A stretch of 64,000 bases of DNA. Source: Gammaproteobacteria bacterium (GTDB taxonomy: Bacteria; Pseudomonadota; Gammaproteobacteria; Steroidobacterales; Rariloculaceae). This document shows, in pieces, positions 43,367 through 52,707 of the stretch. The stretch lies in the NCBI GenBank assembly GCA_022825505.1, contig JAJDWR010000024.1:1-64000 (forward strand), written 5' to 3'. The stretch's first letter is position 1; each line of letters opens with the position of its first letter. Position numbers and translations under genes: made by a program. The notes beneath the pieces were generated by a model, which made no database searches, had not been told where the DNA came from, and saw only the letters and a program-made list of their open reading frames with translations.

Positions 43367-44482
43367 TCAGTTCCGGGGCTCCTGAACAATGCATTCGAAA
43401 GGCTCGACGCGCATGTCCGGCCAGTACTGCCATACCAGGTATCCGGACAGCGTCAGCGGCTCCGTCAGTGTCAGCGGATCCGTAATCGTGATGTCGTAGG
43501 TCAGTTCGCCGTTGCTGGAATCCAGACTGAAGCGTTCGACGATCCTCACCGACTCGCCTTGCGGAAACCCGATCATTGAAGCCGTGTCCCGGGTGGGGCC
43601 GCGCCAGTAGATATCGAAGTACGGATAGTCGATCCGGGTCGTCGTCACGACCAGCGTGTCGTCTTCCCAGTGCCCGACGGAGTACCCCATGGGCGTGGCC
43701 GTTGCTGTTGCGGGCGGTTCTCCGGCACCCATGTGAATCGTCCTGACCAGGTTGAAATACTCCATCTCCAGGCGAATCTCCCCGTCTCCCTCGACGAACG
43801 CAATGGGGTGCGGTCCTGCAAACGTCATCGCCCGGGGCATGCCCGGGTACTCGCAATCCAGCAGCGGGTCGTCGACCAGGGGATCGTAATCGGCATGAGC
43901 CGCCAGTGCCGCCTCGGTCAGGGGCAGGTCTTCGAAAACCGGCAAGTTGGTTCCTGTTCGCGTCCATACCCTGTAGATATCGTCGGCCCCCGGATTGCCC
44001 GACGGCGATGCCCCGCCGGCCCCCATGCCTGCGCCCAGTCCCATAACCACATCCGACCAGATCGGTTCCGTGTTGAACCTGAAAAGGATTTCGGTACCGT
44101 CCGGCACGAGGACTCTCTCCACGTCGAGATAGTCGTCCCGCCGGCTAGAACGGTAACCAGTCGCCCTGATCCGGTCGCCAACGCTGACCGCATTCCGGGG
44201 GATGCCGCGCCGGTCCAGGCTCACGATATCCACCCCTTCAAGCTGCCAGGTCGTCTCACTTCCGTCTTCCGCAACGCTACTGACGCTGAGATGAACGTGT
44301 GGGTTGCGCCAGAAAACCGCAACCACCTCACCTTCGATCTCCTCGAGAATGTTCTGGCTGAATTCCGCGCGAGAGTGATGGCCAATGGCAGAAAAAGGCA
44401 CCAAAACAATAAGTAACAGGATATTTGTGCAATTCAACTGATAATACCTGTTTCCCGCGATCCGGCTCCTACCGGTATTCAT
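43367..44482 (-). CDS. DUF6152-like exported protein, copy 2
   Basis: A 371-residue exported protein: a hydrophobic N-terminal stretch (about 19-33) ending in GHHSRAEF, then a beta-rich domain (EEIEGEVVAVFWRNPHVHLSV) of the DUF6152 type and a C-terminal region with GYSVGHWEDDTLVVTTTRID. Function is unknown; family members are common in environmental proteobacteria, often several per genome. GGAGG precedes the ATG. It follows the related gene by 8 nt, so the two are co-transcribed tandem paralogues. Confidence 0.72.
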   Translation of the reverse strand: MNTGRSRIAGNRYYQLNCTNILLLIVLVPFSAIGHHSRAEFSQNILEEIEGEVVAVFWRNPHVHLSVSSVAEDGSETTWQLEGVDIVSLDRRGIPRNAVSVGDRIRATGYRSSRRDDYLDVERVLVPDGTEILFRFNTEPIWSDVVMGLGAGMGAGGASPSGNPGADDIYRVWTRTGTNLPVFEDLPLTEAALAAHADYDPLVDDPLLDCEYPGMPRAMTFAGPHPIAFVEGDGEIRLEMEYFNLVRTIHMGAGEPPATATATPMGYSVGHWEDDTLVVTTTRIDYPYFDIYWRGPTRDTASMIGFPQGESVRIVERFSLDSSNGELTYDITITDPLTLTEPLTLSGYLVWQYWPDMRVEPFECIVQEPRN

Positions 44483-44490
44483 CGACCTCC

Positions 44491-45516
44491 TCAGTCCGGA
44501 TAACTCCAGTCAAGCGCGTCCACCGGATCACAGTGGTAGTCGACGATTTCGAGATCCGGCGCGTACCGGTACGTGACCACTCGTGTCAGCGGCTCCGTCC
44601 AATTGACGGAATCTTCGAGTGTGTAGCCGATGGTCAGTTCGTTCCCGTTGCGCGATATGCGCTCGACGATTCGCGTCGTGTCGCCACCGGAAATCGGATG
44701 CCCGTCCCAGGTCAGCAACATCGGCAACAGGCGCGTCGTTTCGGCGACCAGTGTCTCCCCTTCCCAATGTCCGACCGAGTACCCCATTCGGGTTGCGATG
44801 GTATGCGGTCCCGGTTGCCGTCCATCGGTGTAGATGCGGCGCACGTTGTGCCACGTTTCGTAAATGAGCACAACCTGATGATCCTGCTCGATAATTTCCA
44901 GACCCGCAGGCTGATCGGCGGCGCGGGGAAAACCCGGCGCCACGCAGCGTCGCGTCGGGTCTTCCTCGACCACAAAGCCCGACATGGCTTCCCGGGCCGC
45001 GGCCGTGGGCTGCTGGTTTTGCCAGTCCGGACCGTCGCTTTCGACCCAGATCCCCTCCAGGCGCCATCCCGGGTCCGCCGCTTCGGCATCGCGCAGATCC
45101 ACAAACAGCGGAGTATTGTTGCGCGCGTCCCGGCGAACCTGAGCGACGCGGCCATCGGCGAAGGACACGGTTTGCAGCTTGATTCGACGCGGGACCGTGC
45201 GGTGGAAGTAGCCATCGATCGTGACGGTTTGTCCCGGGCTCAGGAAATCAGCGTAGACGCCGCTGCGGCGCAGGATGTTGGGGCTCTCCGTCTCCACCTC
45301 CCATTTCACCATCCGCCCGGCTTCGTCGGTTGCCCGGACCGTGATCAGGGCATGGGGATTGACAAAGCGAAACGTCTCTACGACCGCTTCGCCCAGCGTG
45401 ATCGTATCCGCCTGATTGAAGGGTCCCGGCCCATGGTGCGCCAGCCCGGATGAACCTGTGGCGAGGATCAGAACGATCGCCATCGGCGTGGAAACGAACA
45501 ACGCGGAATTACGCAT
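44491..45516 (-). CDS. DUF6152-like exported protein, copy 1
   Basis: A 341-residue exported protein with signal peptide ending near SSGLAHHG and the domain FRFVNPHALITVRA. The C-terminal block GYSVGHWEGETLVAETTRL and RIVERISRNGNELTIGYTLED align with the downstream paralogue; the middle parts differ. The HH after the signal peptide recurs in both. The role is unknown. It is the promoter-proximal gene, facing away from the histidine operon across a 277-nt gap. Confidence 0.72.
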   Translation of the reverse strand: MRNSALFVSTPMAIVLILATGSSGLAHHGPGPFNQADTITLGEAVVETFRFVNPHALITVRATDEAGRMVKWEVETESPNILRRSGVYADFLSPGQTVTIDGYFHRTVPRRIKLQTVSFADGRVAQVRRDARNNTPLFVDLRDAEAADPGWRLEGIWVESDGPDWQNQQPTAAAREAMSGFVVEEDPTRRCVAPGFPRAADQPAGLEIIEQDHQVVLIYETWHNVRRIYTDGRQPGPHTIATRMGYSVGHWEGETLVAETTRLLPMLLTWDGHPISGGDTTRIVERISRNGNELTIGYTLEDSVNWTEPLTRVVTYRYAPDLEIVDYHCDPVDALDWSYPD

Positions 45517-45726
45517 AACGATTGTTTGGACTCTAGAAAAACAGTTATGTGTAGCGACACATCAAGTCCATTGTATATCCTCGAACACTTGGGGCTCTAC
45601 GGCGTCAGTGCGACCGACGTGCTCGTCGGTACCATAAAATTGGGCCGCTATTCGGCTCAGGCTCGGCCGGAACCGGTGCCTGAGGTTGCGCCGCCGCGAG
45701 GGCGCCGAACTGCATCACGGCAATTC

Positions 45727-45755
45727 TTGTGGACAGGTGTTTTGCGTTGTATTAA
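45727..45755 (+). promoter_or_regulatory. Candidate promoter of the histidine operon
   Basis: TTGTGG (45727-45732), 17-nt spacer, TATTAA (45750-45755), about 38 nt upstream of the regulator ATG. The -10 overlaps the left arm of an inverted repeat, as expected for a repressor-controlled promoter. Confidence 0.5.
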
Positions 45756-45787
45756 TGTACTATCATGTTAATACGTTAATCGATTAA
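45749..45787 (+). promoter_or_regulatory. TrpR-type operator region before the his operon
   Basis: An 18-nt imperfect palindrome GTACTATCATGTTAATAC (45757-45774) resembles the E. coli trp operator layout, GTACTAG...CTAGTAC, in size and left half. It lies within a longer inverted repeat GTATTAA-N12-TTAATAC (45749-45774). A second perfect palindrome, TTAATCGATTAA (45776-45787), follows directly. The TrpR-like gene starts 6 nt later, so autoregulation plus control of his genes is likely. Confidence 0.6.
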
Positions 45788-45793
45788 TGCATC

Positions 45794-46102
45794 ATGAAGG
45801 CCCAACGAAAGATGAACTCAAGGCAGGAGGCGCGGGCCCGTACCGGCCTGTATCGGGCAATCCTCGCTCTGCGTACGGAACAGGAATGCGAAAAGTTTTT
45901 CTCCGACCTGTGCACGCCGGCGGAGCTGGAAGCCCTGATTGACCGCTGGGCGGTGGTCGCCCACCTGGCGAACGGCCTGCCCTATCGCAAGATCCACGAC
46001 CTGACCGGCGTCTCCGTGACCACGATCGGCCGCGTGGCACGTTTTCTCACGGCCGGAAATGACGGCTACCGGATTGCACTGAAGAGGCTGCGCCCACTCT
46101 GA
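45794..46102 (+). CDS. TrpR/YerC-family regulator of the his operon (HisR-like)
   Basis: A 102-residue all-helical protein of the TrpR/YerC-YecD family. The C-terminal helix-turn-helix is in LANGLPYRKIHDLTGVSVTTIGRVARFL. Residues ALRTEQECEKFFSDLCTPAELEALIDRW form the dimerisation core. Xanthomonadales are known to have a TrpR-family HisR predicted to repress histidine genes, and this gene stands 82 nt upstream of hisG in the same direction behind an operator-like palindrome. The effector is presumably histidine. Confidence 0.85.
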   Translation: MKAQRKMNSRQEARARTGLYRAILALRTEQECEKFFSDLCTPAELEALIDRWAVVAHLANGLPYRKIHDLTGVSVTTIGRVARFLTAGNDGYRIALKRLRPL

Positions 46103-46184
46103 CGCCGGAATTTCATGAGCCAACGGCTTCGCGAAGCCGAGTCGCACCTGCTTAATGCGCAACCCAAGGCTGGACCCCCGAGTT

Positions 46185-47081
46185 ATGGAACAACCCCGAA
46201 TCAAGATCGCCGTGCAGAAATCCGGCCGGCTTACGGACCACTCCATGGAGTTGCTCACCCGATGCGGGTTAAGTTACTCCCGAGGCCGGGACCAGTTGAT
46301 CTGTTACGGCGAAAACATGCCCATGGATGTGCTCCTGGTCAGGGACGACGATATACCCGGCCTGGTACAGGAGGACGTCTGCGACCTGGGCATCGTCGGC
46401 ATGAACGTGCTCGAGGAAGCCCGGCTGGAGCTGCAGGGCTCGGGCATCGACAATCTCTTCAACCAGGTCCGCCTGCTGGATTTCGGTCATTGCCGGCTCT
46501 CCTTCGGCGTTCCCGCCGATGAATCCTGGGAAGGGCCGAAGTCACTGGCCGGCAAGCGGATCGCCACGAGCTACCCGCGCATCGTCGGCAAGTACCTGGA
46601 GCGTCACGGGGTTCCGGGCTCGGTGGTGACCTTTTCGGGCGCCGTCGAACTGGCCCCGCGCCTGGGCAAGGCCGACGTCATCTGCGACCTGGTGTCCACC
46701 GGCGCCACGCTCAAGGCCCACAGCCTGTACGAGGCCGAAACCATACTCGAGAGCCGTGCGGCGATCATTCATACACCCACCGCTGTGGCGCCGGAAAAAG
46801 AAGCGTGGATTCAAAGACTTCTGCAGCGTGTTGAAGGCGTTCTCCAGGTGCGCGAGAGCAAGTACATCATGCTCCACGCGCCTCTGGGCGCATTGGCGGA
46901 GGTTCGGGAACTGTTGCCCGGGAGCGAGTCGCCGACCATCATTCCCCTCGAGGGCCGCGACGACAGAGTAGCCGTCCACGCGGTTTGCCGCGAGAATATC
47001 TTCTGGGAGACCCTGGAGGATCTCAAGGAGGCCGGCGCCAGCGCCATCCTCGTTATTCCGGTGGAAAAGATGCTGGCCTGA
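46185..47081 (+). CDS. hisG: ATP phosphoribosyltransferase, long form
   Basis: A 298-residue long-form HisG that catalyses the first step of histidine synthesis and carries the C-terminal ACT-like HisG_C domain (about 225-298), so it needs no HisZ and should be inhibited by histidine. Motifs: KIAVQKSGRLTDHSMELL, RDDDIPGLV, and DVICDLVSTGATLKAHSL. ATG 46185 matches relatives; ATG 46155 would add ten residues. Confidence 0.95.
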   Translation: MEQPRIKIAVQKSGRLTDHSMELLTRCGLSYSRGRDQLICYGENMPMDVLLVRDDDIPGLVQEDVCDLGIVGMNVLEEARLELQGSGIDNLFNQVRLLDFGHCRLSFGVPADESWEGPKSLAGKRIATSYPRIVGKYLERHGVPGSVVTFSGAVELAPRLGKADVICDLVSTGATLKAHSLYEAETILESRAAIIHTPTAVAPEKEAWIQRLLQRVEGVLQVRESKYIMLHAPLGALAEVRELLPGSESPTIIPLEGRDDRVAVHAVCRENIFWETLEDLKEAGASAILVIPVEKMLA

Positions 47082-47087
47082 ACCGCC

Positions 47088-48386
47088 ATGAAACGAACCA
47101 TCTGGCAAAACCTCACTCCCCTGGAACAGGAGGCGCTGTTGCGGCGGCCCGCGCTCGCTGCGGACGATCGTCTGCGGCGCGAGGTCGCCGACATCCTGAG
47201 TCAGGTTCGCAGTGACGGCGATGCCGCGCTCATCCGCCTGGCCCGGCAACTCGACGATGTTGAGGTTTCGGACCTGCTGGTATCGGCGGGCGAGTTCGGG
47301 GAAGCCGAATCCTCTCTGCGGCCGAGCGACCGTGCAGCCATACGCGCGGCCGCAGCGAACATATCCGCCTTCCATCGTGCCCAGTTGCCCGAGCCGTTGT
47401 CGGTCGAGACCACGCCGGGCGTCACTTGCGAACGGCTGATTCGCCCCATCGCGAGCGTCGGCCTGTATGTCCCGGCCGGCAGTGCTCCCCTGCCCTCCAC
47501 CGCACTCATGCTCGGTGTTCCCGCGAGTCTGGCGGGATGCCCGACCCGGGTCCTCTGCAGCCCGCCTCGAAGCGATGGCCGGGTGGATCCGGCGGTGCTT
47601 TACGCCGCCGGCGTCTGCGGCATTTCCACCGTGGTGCGCGCCGGCGGCGCCCAGGCCATCGCGGCCATGGCCTACGGTACCGAAACCGTACCCCGCGTCG
47701 ACAAGTTGTTCGGACCGGGCAATGCCTGGGTTACGGAAGCCAAGGAACAGGCCGCGGCCGATCCCCGGGGAGCGGCCAGAGATCTGCCGGCGGGTCCGTC
47801 GGAGGTTCTGGTCATCGCAGACGAAATGGCCGAACCTGCCTTCGTGGCGGCGGATCTGCTGTCCCAGGCGGAACACGGCATTGACTCCCAGGTCATCCTG
47901 CTCACCCCCGGCGAACGGCTACTCGACAAGGTGCTGGCGGAGATCGAAACGCAGACGCAAAAACTCAGCCGGCGCGAAATCGTTCGCCAGTCATTGGCGA
48001 ATTCACGAGCCATTCTGGTGCGTGACCTCGCGACCGCCGTTGAAGTCTCTAATCGATACGCGCCGGAACACCTGATCCTGCAGATCGAGCATCCCCGGCG
48101 GGTTCTCGACCAGGTCGTTGCGGCGGGCTCGGTATTCCTTGGTCCCTGGGCACCGGAGACCGTAGGGGACTATTGCAGCGGAACGAATCACGTGTTGCCC
48201 ACGTACGGCTTTGCGCGTGCCTACTCGGGGCTCGGCGTGACGGACTTCCTGCGGACCATGACGGTCCAGTCTCTCACGGAGGACGGGCTCCGGACCGTGG
48301 GTCCCATCGCCGAACAGCTCGCCGCGCTGGAGGGGCTGGATGCGCACGGCCAGGCGGTCCGCAAGCGGCTGGAGGCACTGGCATGA
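47088..48386 (+). CDS. hisD: Histidinol dehydrogenase
   Basis: A 432-residue zinc enzyme for the last two oxidations, histidinol to histidine. YVPAGSAPLPSTALM, VDKLFGPGNAWVTEAK, AGPSEVLVIADE and the C-terminal FLRTMTVQSLTEDGL are the usual landmarks. It overlaps hisC by 4 nt. Confidence 0.96.
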   Translation: MKRTIWQNLTPLEQEALLRRPALAADDRLRREVADILSQVRSDGDAALIRLARQLDDVEVSDLLVSAGEFGEAESSLRPSDRAAIRAAAANISAFHRAQLPEPLSVETTPGVTCERLIRPIASVGLYVPAGSAPLPSTALMLGVPASLAGCPTRVLCSPPRSDGRVDPAVLYAAGVCGISTVVRAGGAQAIAAMAYGTETVPRVDKLFGPGNAWVTEAKEQAAADPRGAARDLPAGPSEVLVIADEMAEPAFVAADLLSQAEHGIDSQVILLTPGERLLDKVLAEIETQTQKLSRREIVRQSLANSRAILVRDLATAVEVSNRYAPEHLILQIEHPRRVLDQVVAAGSVFLGPWAPETVGDYCSGTNHVLPTYGFARAYSGLGVTDFLRTMTVQSLTEDGLRTVGPIAEQLAALEGLDAHGQAVRKRLEALA

Positions 48387-49504
48387 CAGCGGCGCCAAAC
48401 AGGGATATCCTGGAACTGGCCCGGCCCGAGCTGAGGTCGCTGATTCCCTACACGCCCGGCCGTTACGAGCCGGGCAGCGTCCGGCTGAACGCCAACGAGT
48501 CGCCTTACCGGGCCCCCGGCGACGCCACGGCGCGTGGCCTCAACCGCTATCCCCCGCCGCGCCCGCAAGCCCTGCAGGAACGGCTTGCCGAGCAGTACGG
48601 CGTGGCTACGAAAGAACTCCTGGTAACCCGCGGCAGCAGCGAAGCCATCGATGTCCTGATCCGGGCCTTCTGCGCGGCACGCCGGGATGCGGTGATCGTG
48701 TGTCCTCCCACTTTCGACATGTACCGGCTGTATGCGGGAATCCAGGGCGCGGATCTGGTCCAGGTGCCGCTGCTCCGAAATGACGATCCGTCAATGGATT
48801 TCTCCCTGGACACCGCGGGCGTCATCGACGCGCTGAATGACCGCACGAAGCTCATATTCATCTGCTCACCGAACAATCCCACCGGCATTTCCATGGATCC
48901 GGAGGATGTGAACTCGATTTGCCGCGCCGCCCGGGGGCGAGCCCTGGTGGTGATCGACGAAGCCTACATGGAATTCTCCTCCGGCCCCGATTTCGAGGCG
49001 CTGCGGCAGCGCCATGCCGTCGTACGGCTGCGCACACTGTCAAAGTTCGTCTCCCTGGCAGGCGTTCGCTGCGGTGCGCTCATCGCAGCGCCCCGGCTGA
49101 TCGAGTTTCTCGCCAACGTATTGCCGCCCTATACATTTCCCACACCTTCCATCGAAATGGTTCTGAAGGCCCTGTCGAGCGATTCCCTCGGTGTCTCCGG
49201 CGAACGGATCACGGTATTGCGCAGGGAACGTGCACGGCTGGCGAACGCGCTCGGGGCGGTGCCGGAAATCACAAGGGTCTGGCCCAGCGAGGGCAACTTT
49301 CTTCTCGTCGAAACCAGGGACGCGAACCGGTTCACCGAATCGGCGCGGCGATCCGGCATCCTGGTTCGAATGTTCGCCAATCACACGGGCCTGAAGAATT
49401 GCGTGAGAATCACCGTCGGCCGTCCGGATCAGAACGACTTGCTGCTGGCGGCTGTCGCCGCCGGAGGCTCAGATGCCGCCAGCGAGGTGAAGAATCATGC
49501 GTAA
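48383..49504 (+). CDS. hisC: Histidinol-phosphate aminotransferase
   Basis: A 373-residue fold-type I PLP enzyme. Motifs: RLNANESPY, SPNNPTGI, DEAYMEFS and the PLP Lys in LSKFVSLAGVRCG. It transfers the amino group to imidazole-acetol phosphate. The ATG at 48383 overlaps hisD; the longer frame from 48173 lies within hisD and is not used. Confidence 0.95.
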   Translation: MTAAPNRDILELARPELRSLIPYTPGRYEPGSVRLNANESPYRAPGDATARGLNRYPPPRPQALQERLAEQYGVATKELLVTRGSSEAIDVLIRAFCAARRDAVIVCPPTFDMYRLYAGIQGADLVQVPLLRNDDPSMDFSLDTAGVIDALNDRTKLIFICSPNNPTGISMDPEDVNSICRAARGRALVVIDEAYMEFSSGPDFEALRQRHAVVRLRTLSKFVSLAGVRCGALIAAPRLIEFLANVLPPYTFPTPSIEMVLKALSSDSLGVSGERITVLRRERARLANALGAVPEITRVWPSEGNFLLVETRDANRFTESARRSGILVRMFANHTGLKNCVRITVGRPDQNDLLLAAVAAGGSDAASEVKNHA

Positions 49505-50567
49505 GGTCTTGTTTCTGGACCGGGACGGCACGCTGGTCGTGGAACCGGAGGACAAGCAGGTCGACGCAATATCCAAGGTACGCCTGATGCCAGGAGTCAT
49601 CCCGGCGCTGTTGCGGGCCAGGGCGGCCGGCTTCGAATTCGTGATCGTCAGCAATCAGGATGGAATCGGTACGCCGAGCTTCCCGCAGGATGACTTTGAA
49701 TCCACACAAGATTTCATACGCAACTTGTTCTTGTCACAAGGAATAAGTTTTTCCGAGGAATTCTACTGTCCGCATTTCTCCGGAGATGGCTGCAACTGCC
49801 GGAAACCCAGGGCCGGACTGCTGGCGGACTTCCTCGCAGGCAACGATGTCGACCGTTCACGCTCGGCCGTGATCGGCGACCGCGATACCGACCTGGAACT
49901 GGCGGCCAACCTCGGGTTGCGCGGGTTCAAGGTGGCTGCGGACGGTTCCGCCGGGCAGAACTGGAGCGAAATCGTGCACCTGCTGCTGGACGATCCCCGC
50001 CGCGCCCGCATCGAGCGCAGAACAAGGGAAACTTCCATACAGGTGCACGTCGACCTGGACAAGGAATCGGACGCCGACGTGCGTACCGGAATCGGTTTTT
50101 TCGATCACATGCTCGAGCAATTGGGCAAACACGGCGGCTTCACGCTGCAGGTCCGTTGCGTCGGCGATCTGGAAGTTGACGAACATCACACGGTCGAGGA
50201 CGTGGCGCTGGCACTGGGAGATGCCCTGAGGCAGGCCCTCGGAAACAAGCTCGGCATTCACCGGTATGGATTCGTATTGCCAATGGACGAAGCCCAGGCG
50301 CGCGTGGCGATCGACCTGGGCGGACGCCCGTACGCAGTGTTTCGCGGCACATTCCCGCGCGAATCGGTGGGCGGATTGCCCACGGAACTGGTACCCCACT
50401 TCTTCCGCTCCCTGGCGGAGAAACTCGGAGCAGCGATTCACATCGATGTGGACGGCGAGAACGCGCACCACATGGTGGAGGCCTGTTTCAAGGGCGTCGC
50501 CCGGGGACTCAGGCAAGCGTTCCGCCGTGAGGGCGAGACCCTGCCGACGACCAAGGGGGTGCTGTGA
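49497..50567 (+). CDS. hisB: Bifunctional histidinol-phosphatase / imidazoleglycerol-phosphate dehydratase
   Basis: A 356-residue fusion as in other gammaproteobacteria. The N-terminal HAD phosphatase (1-~165) has FLDRDGTLV and zinc-type cysteines in CPHFSGDGCNCRKP; the C-terminal dehydratase has GIGFFDHMLEQLGKHGGF, DEHHTVEDVALALG and ENAHHMVEACFK. Overlaps hisC by 8 nt and hisH by 4 nt. Confidence 0.96.
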   Translation: MRKVLFLDRDGTLVVEPEDKQVDAISKVRLMPGVIPALLRARAAGFEFVIVSNQDGIGTPSFPQDDFESTQDFIRNLFLSQGISFSEEFYCPHFSGDGCNCRKPRAGLLADFLAGNDVDRSRSAVIGDRDTDLELAANLGLRGFKVAADGSAGQNWSEIVHLLLDDPRRARIERRTRETSIQVHVDLDKESDADVRTGIGFFDHMLEQLGKHGGFTLQVRCVGDLEVDEHHTVEDVALALGDALRQALGNKLGIHRYGFVLPMDEAQARVAIDLGGRPYAVFRGTFPRESVGGLPTELVPHFFRSLAEKLGAAIHIDVDGENAHHMVEACFKGVARGLRQAFRREGETLPTTKGVL

Positions 50568-51160
50568 ATCCGACACCCGTCATCATCGCCAGCGGCGGGG
50601 CCAACCTGGCGTCGCTGTGCTTTGCCCTGCAGCGGCTGGGGTGCGACGCGCCGGTGAGCGAGGATCCCGAACTTATCGAGTCGGCCAGTCACGTGATCCT
50701 GCCCGGAGTCGGCGCGGCTCGGGACGCCATGGATCGGCTGACCGCCGCAGGTCTTACAGAAGTCATTCCCCGCCTGCGGCAGCCGGTGCTGGGAATCTGC
50801 CTGGGCCTGCAGTTACTCTACACCGGCTCCGACGAAGACGATGCCGAATGCCTTGGCATCATCCCCGGACAGGCCCGCCGCTTTCCCGCCAGTTCCCGCC
50901 TGCCGGTTCCGCAAATGGGCTGGAACGCCGTCCGGAAGGTGGCCGATACGCCCTTGCTGCAAGGCCTGGAGGATGGCGGCTACGCTTATTTCATTCACAG
51001 CTACGCGCTTGTCAAAGGCCCCCAGACCTGTGGCGTGGCCGACTACGGCGGAGTCTTTTCCGCGATGGTCCAGCACGATAACTTCTTTGCCACGCAGTTT
51101 CATCCGGAGCGATCGGCACGGTTCGGTGCAGCGGTACTCTCCAACTTTCTGAGGATCTGA
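50564..51160 (+). CDS. hisH: Imidazole glycerol phosphate synthase, glutaminase subunit
   Basis: A 198-residue class I glutamine amidotransferase with Cys in GICLGLQLLY and His/Glu in ATQFHPERSARFG. It feeds ammonia to HisF. The GTG start overlaps the hisB stop (GTGA). Confidence 0.94.
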   Translation: MNPTPVIIASGGANLASLCFALQRLGCDAPVSEDPELIESASHVILPGVGAARDAMDRLTAAGLTEVIPRLRQPVLGICLGLQLLYTGSDEDDAECLGIIPGQARRFPASSRLPVPQMGWNAVRKVADTPLLQGLEDGGYAYFIHSYALVKGPQTCGVADYGGVFSAMVQHDNFFATQFHPERSARFGAAVLSNFLRI

Positions 51161-51166
51161 CGCGTC

Positions 51167-51904
51167 ATGGAGTTACTCCCTGCGATCGACATCCGCGGAG
51201 GCCGCTGCGTGCGCTTGCTGCAAGGTGACTTCGGCCAGGAAACACGATATCCGGTCGATCCCGTGGAACTGGCTCAGCGCTATGCGGACCTGGGGGCGAG
51301 ATGGTTGCACGTGGTGGATCTGGATGGCGCGGCTCAGGGGGCGCCTGCGAACCTGCAAGTCATACAAGAAATTGCACGCGCTGCAAACCTGAAGGTCCAG
51401 TTGGGCGGTGGCATTCGCTCCCGCGACGACCTGGACCGGGCCCTGGGAGTAGTTGACCGTGCGGTGATCGGAAGTCTCGCGGTCGAGGCACGTGACCTGG
51501 TCACCGGTTGGCTGCAGGAATTGGGCCCGGACCGAATCACGCTGGCTCTGGACGTGCGTGTGGACGAGGACGACATGCCCCGAATCGCGACCCACGGCTG
51601 GACACGGGAGTCGGCCGAGACGCTCTGGAGCACCTTGACTGCCTACGCGGATTCGGACCTGCGGCACGTACTGTGCACCGATGTCGAGCGAGACGGTGCG
51701 CTGCTGGGACCCAATCTCAGGTTGTATGCGACCTGCAGGCATCGTTTTCCCGATATCCGCTTTCAGGCGTCCGGCGGCGTGCGCGACAGTCGCGACCTGA
51801 GCGATCTGGCGGGCACCGGCGTTGCCTGGGCCATATCGGGCAAGGCCCTGCTGGAGGGGCGGATCACGGACGAGGAGATTCGGTCATTCTTGCCAAGCGG
51901 ATAA
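51167..51904 (+). CDS. hisA: ProFAR isomerase
   Basis: A 245-residue TIM-barrel enzyme with [20 protein letters not shown] at the N-terminus, the first catalytic Asp in AIDI and a later one in [10 protein letters not shown]. The C-terminal phosphate loop is FQASGGVRD. Its last 19 nt overlap hisF in another frame. Confidence 0.95.
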   Translation: MELLPAIDIRGGRCVRLLQGDFGQETRYPVDPVELAQRYADLGARWLHVVDLDGAAQGAPANLQVIQEIARAANLKVQLGGGIRSRDDLDRALGVVDRAVIGSLAVEARDLVTGWLQELGPDRITLALDVRVDEDDMPRIATHGWTRESAETLWSTLTAYADSDLRHVLCTDVERDGALLGPNLRLYATCRHRFPDIRFQASGGVRDSRDLSDLAGTGVAWAISGKALLEGRITDEEIRSFLPSG

Positions 51905-52704
51905 TCCCTTGCCTGGACGTGCGGGACGGCGTGGTCGTCAAGGGCGTTCAGTTTCGCAACCATCGCGTGATGGGCGACATCATCGAGCTGGCCCGCCGTT
52001 ACCGGGACGAAGGGGCGGACGAACTGGTGTTCTATGACATCACGGCCAGCCCGGATGGGCGGACCGTCGACCGCAACTGGGTCAACCGGGTCGCGGAGGT
52101 GCTCGATATTCCCTTCTGCGTCGCCGGGGGAATTCGCAACCTGGCCGACGCGGAGACCGTTCTTAACCTGGGTGCCGACAAGATATCCATCAATTCGCCG
52201 GCGTTGGAGAACCCCGATCTCATCGAGACCCTTGCCCGGCGTTTCGGCTCCCAATGCGTCGTGGTCGGAGTCGACAGCCTGGCGCGGGGAAGTGCGAATG
52301 GGAACGGCGCCAGCGAGTCGCCGACTGAACCCGACTACGCGGTCTACCAGTACACGGGCGACCCAAACCGCAGCCGGACGAGCGGCCGGCGCACACTGGA
52401 CTGGATAGCCGAAGCGCAGTCGCGCGGGGCCGGCGAAATCGTGCTCAATTGCATGAACCAGGACGGTGTCCGCAAGGGCTACGATATCGAGCAACTGGCG
52501 CGGGTACGCGCCGTTTGCCGCGTTCCCCTGATCGCCTCGGGAGGCGCAGGCGCCATGCAGCACTTCCGGGAAGTCTTTCAGTGCGCGGATGTGGATGGAG
52601 CGCTGGCTGCCAGCGTCTTTCACACCGCGGCGATACCCATACCCGAGCTGAAGCGTTTCCTGATTAACGCCGCGATACCCATGCGGCCGCCAGAGGAGGA
52701 ATGA
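51886..52704 (+). CDS. hisF: Imidazole glycerol phosphate synthase, cyclase subunit (ATT start)
   Basis: A 272-residue TIM barrel. Relatives begin [12 protein letters not shown]; here the frame reads ATT-CTT-GCC-AAG, giving [12 protein letters not shown], so the start position is occupied by ATT (51886-51888). GAGGAG lies 8 nt upstream at good spacing. No in-frame ATG, GTG or TTG exists nearby except a downstream GTG that would remove catalytic Asp11. The second catalytic Asp is in VVVGVDSLA. An extra ~12-residue insertion ([15 protein letters not shown]) follows it. An ATT start is rare but known (infC); a sequencing error is the alternative. Confidence 0.9.
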   Translation: MLAKRIIPCLDVRDGVVVKGVQFRNHRVMGDIIELARRYRDEGADELVFYDITASPDGRTVDRNWVNRVAEVLDIPFCVAGGIRNLADAETVLNLGADKISINSPALENPDLIETLARRFGSQCVVVGVDSLARGSANGNGASESPTEPDYAVYQYTGDPNRSRTSGRRTLDWIAEAQSRGAGEIVLNCMNQDGVRKGYDIEQLARVRAVCRVPLIASGGAGAMQHFREVFQCADVDGALAASVFHTAAIPIPELKRFLINAAIPMRPPEEE

Positions 52705-52707
52705 CCC

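Noticed and set aside
45517..45793. Search for a histidine-rich leader peptide before hisG
   Set aside because: No frame with a His run or a following terminator was found; control appears to be by the TrpR-like repressor instead.
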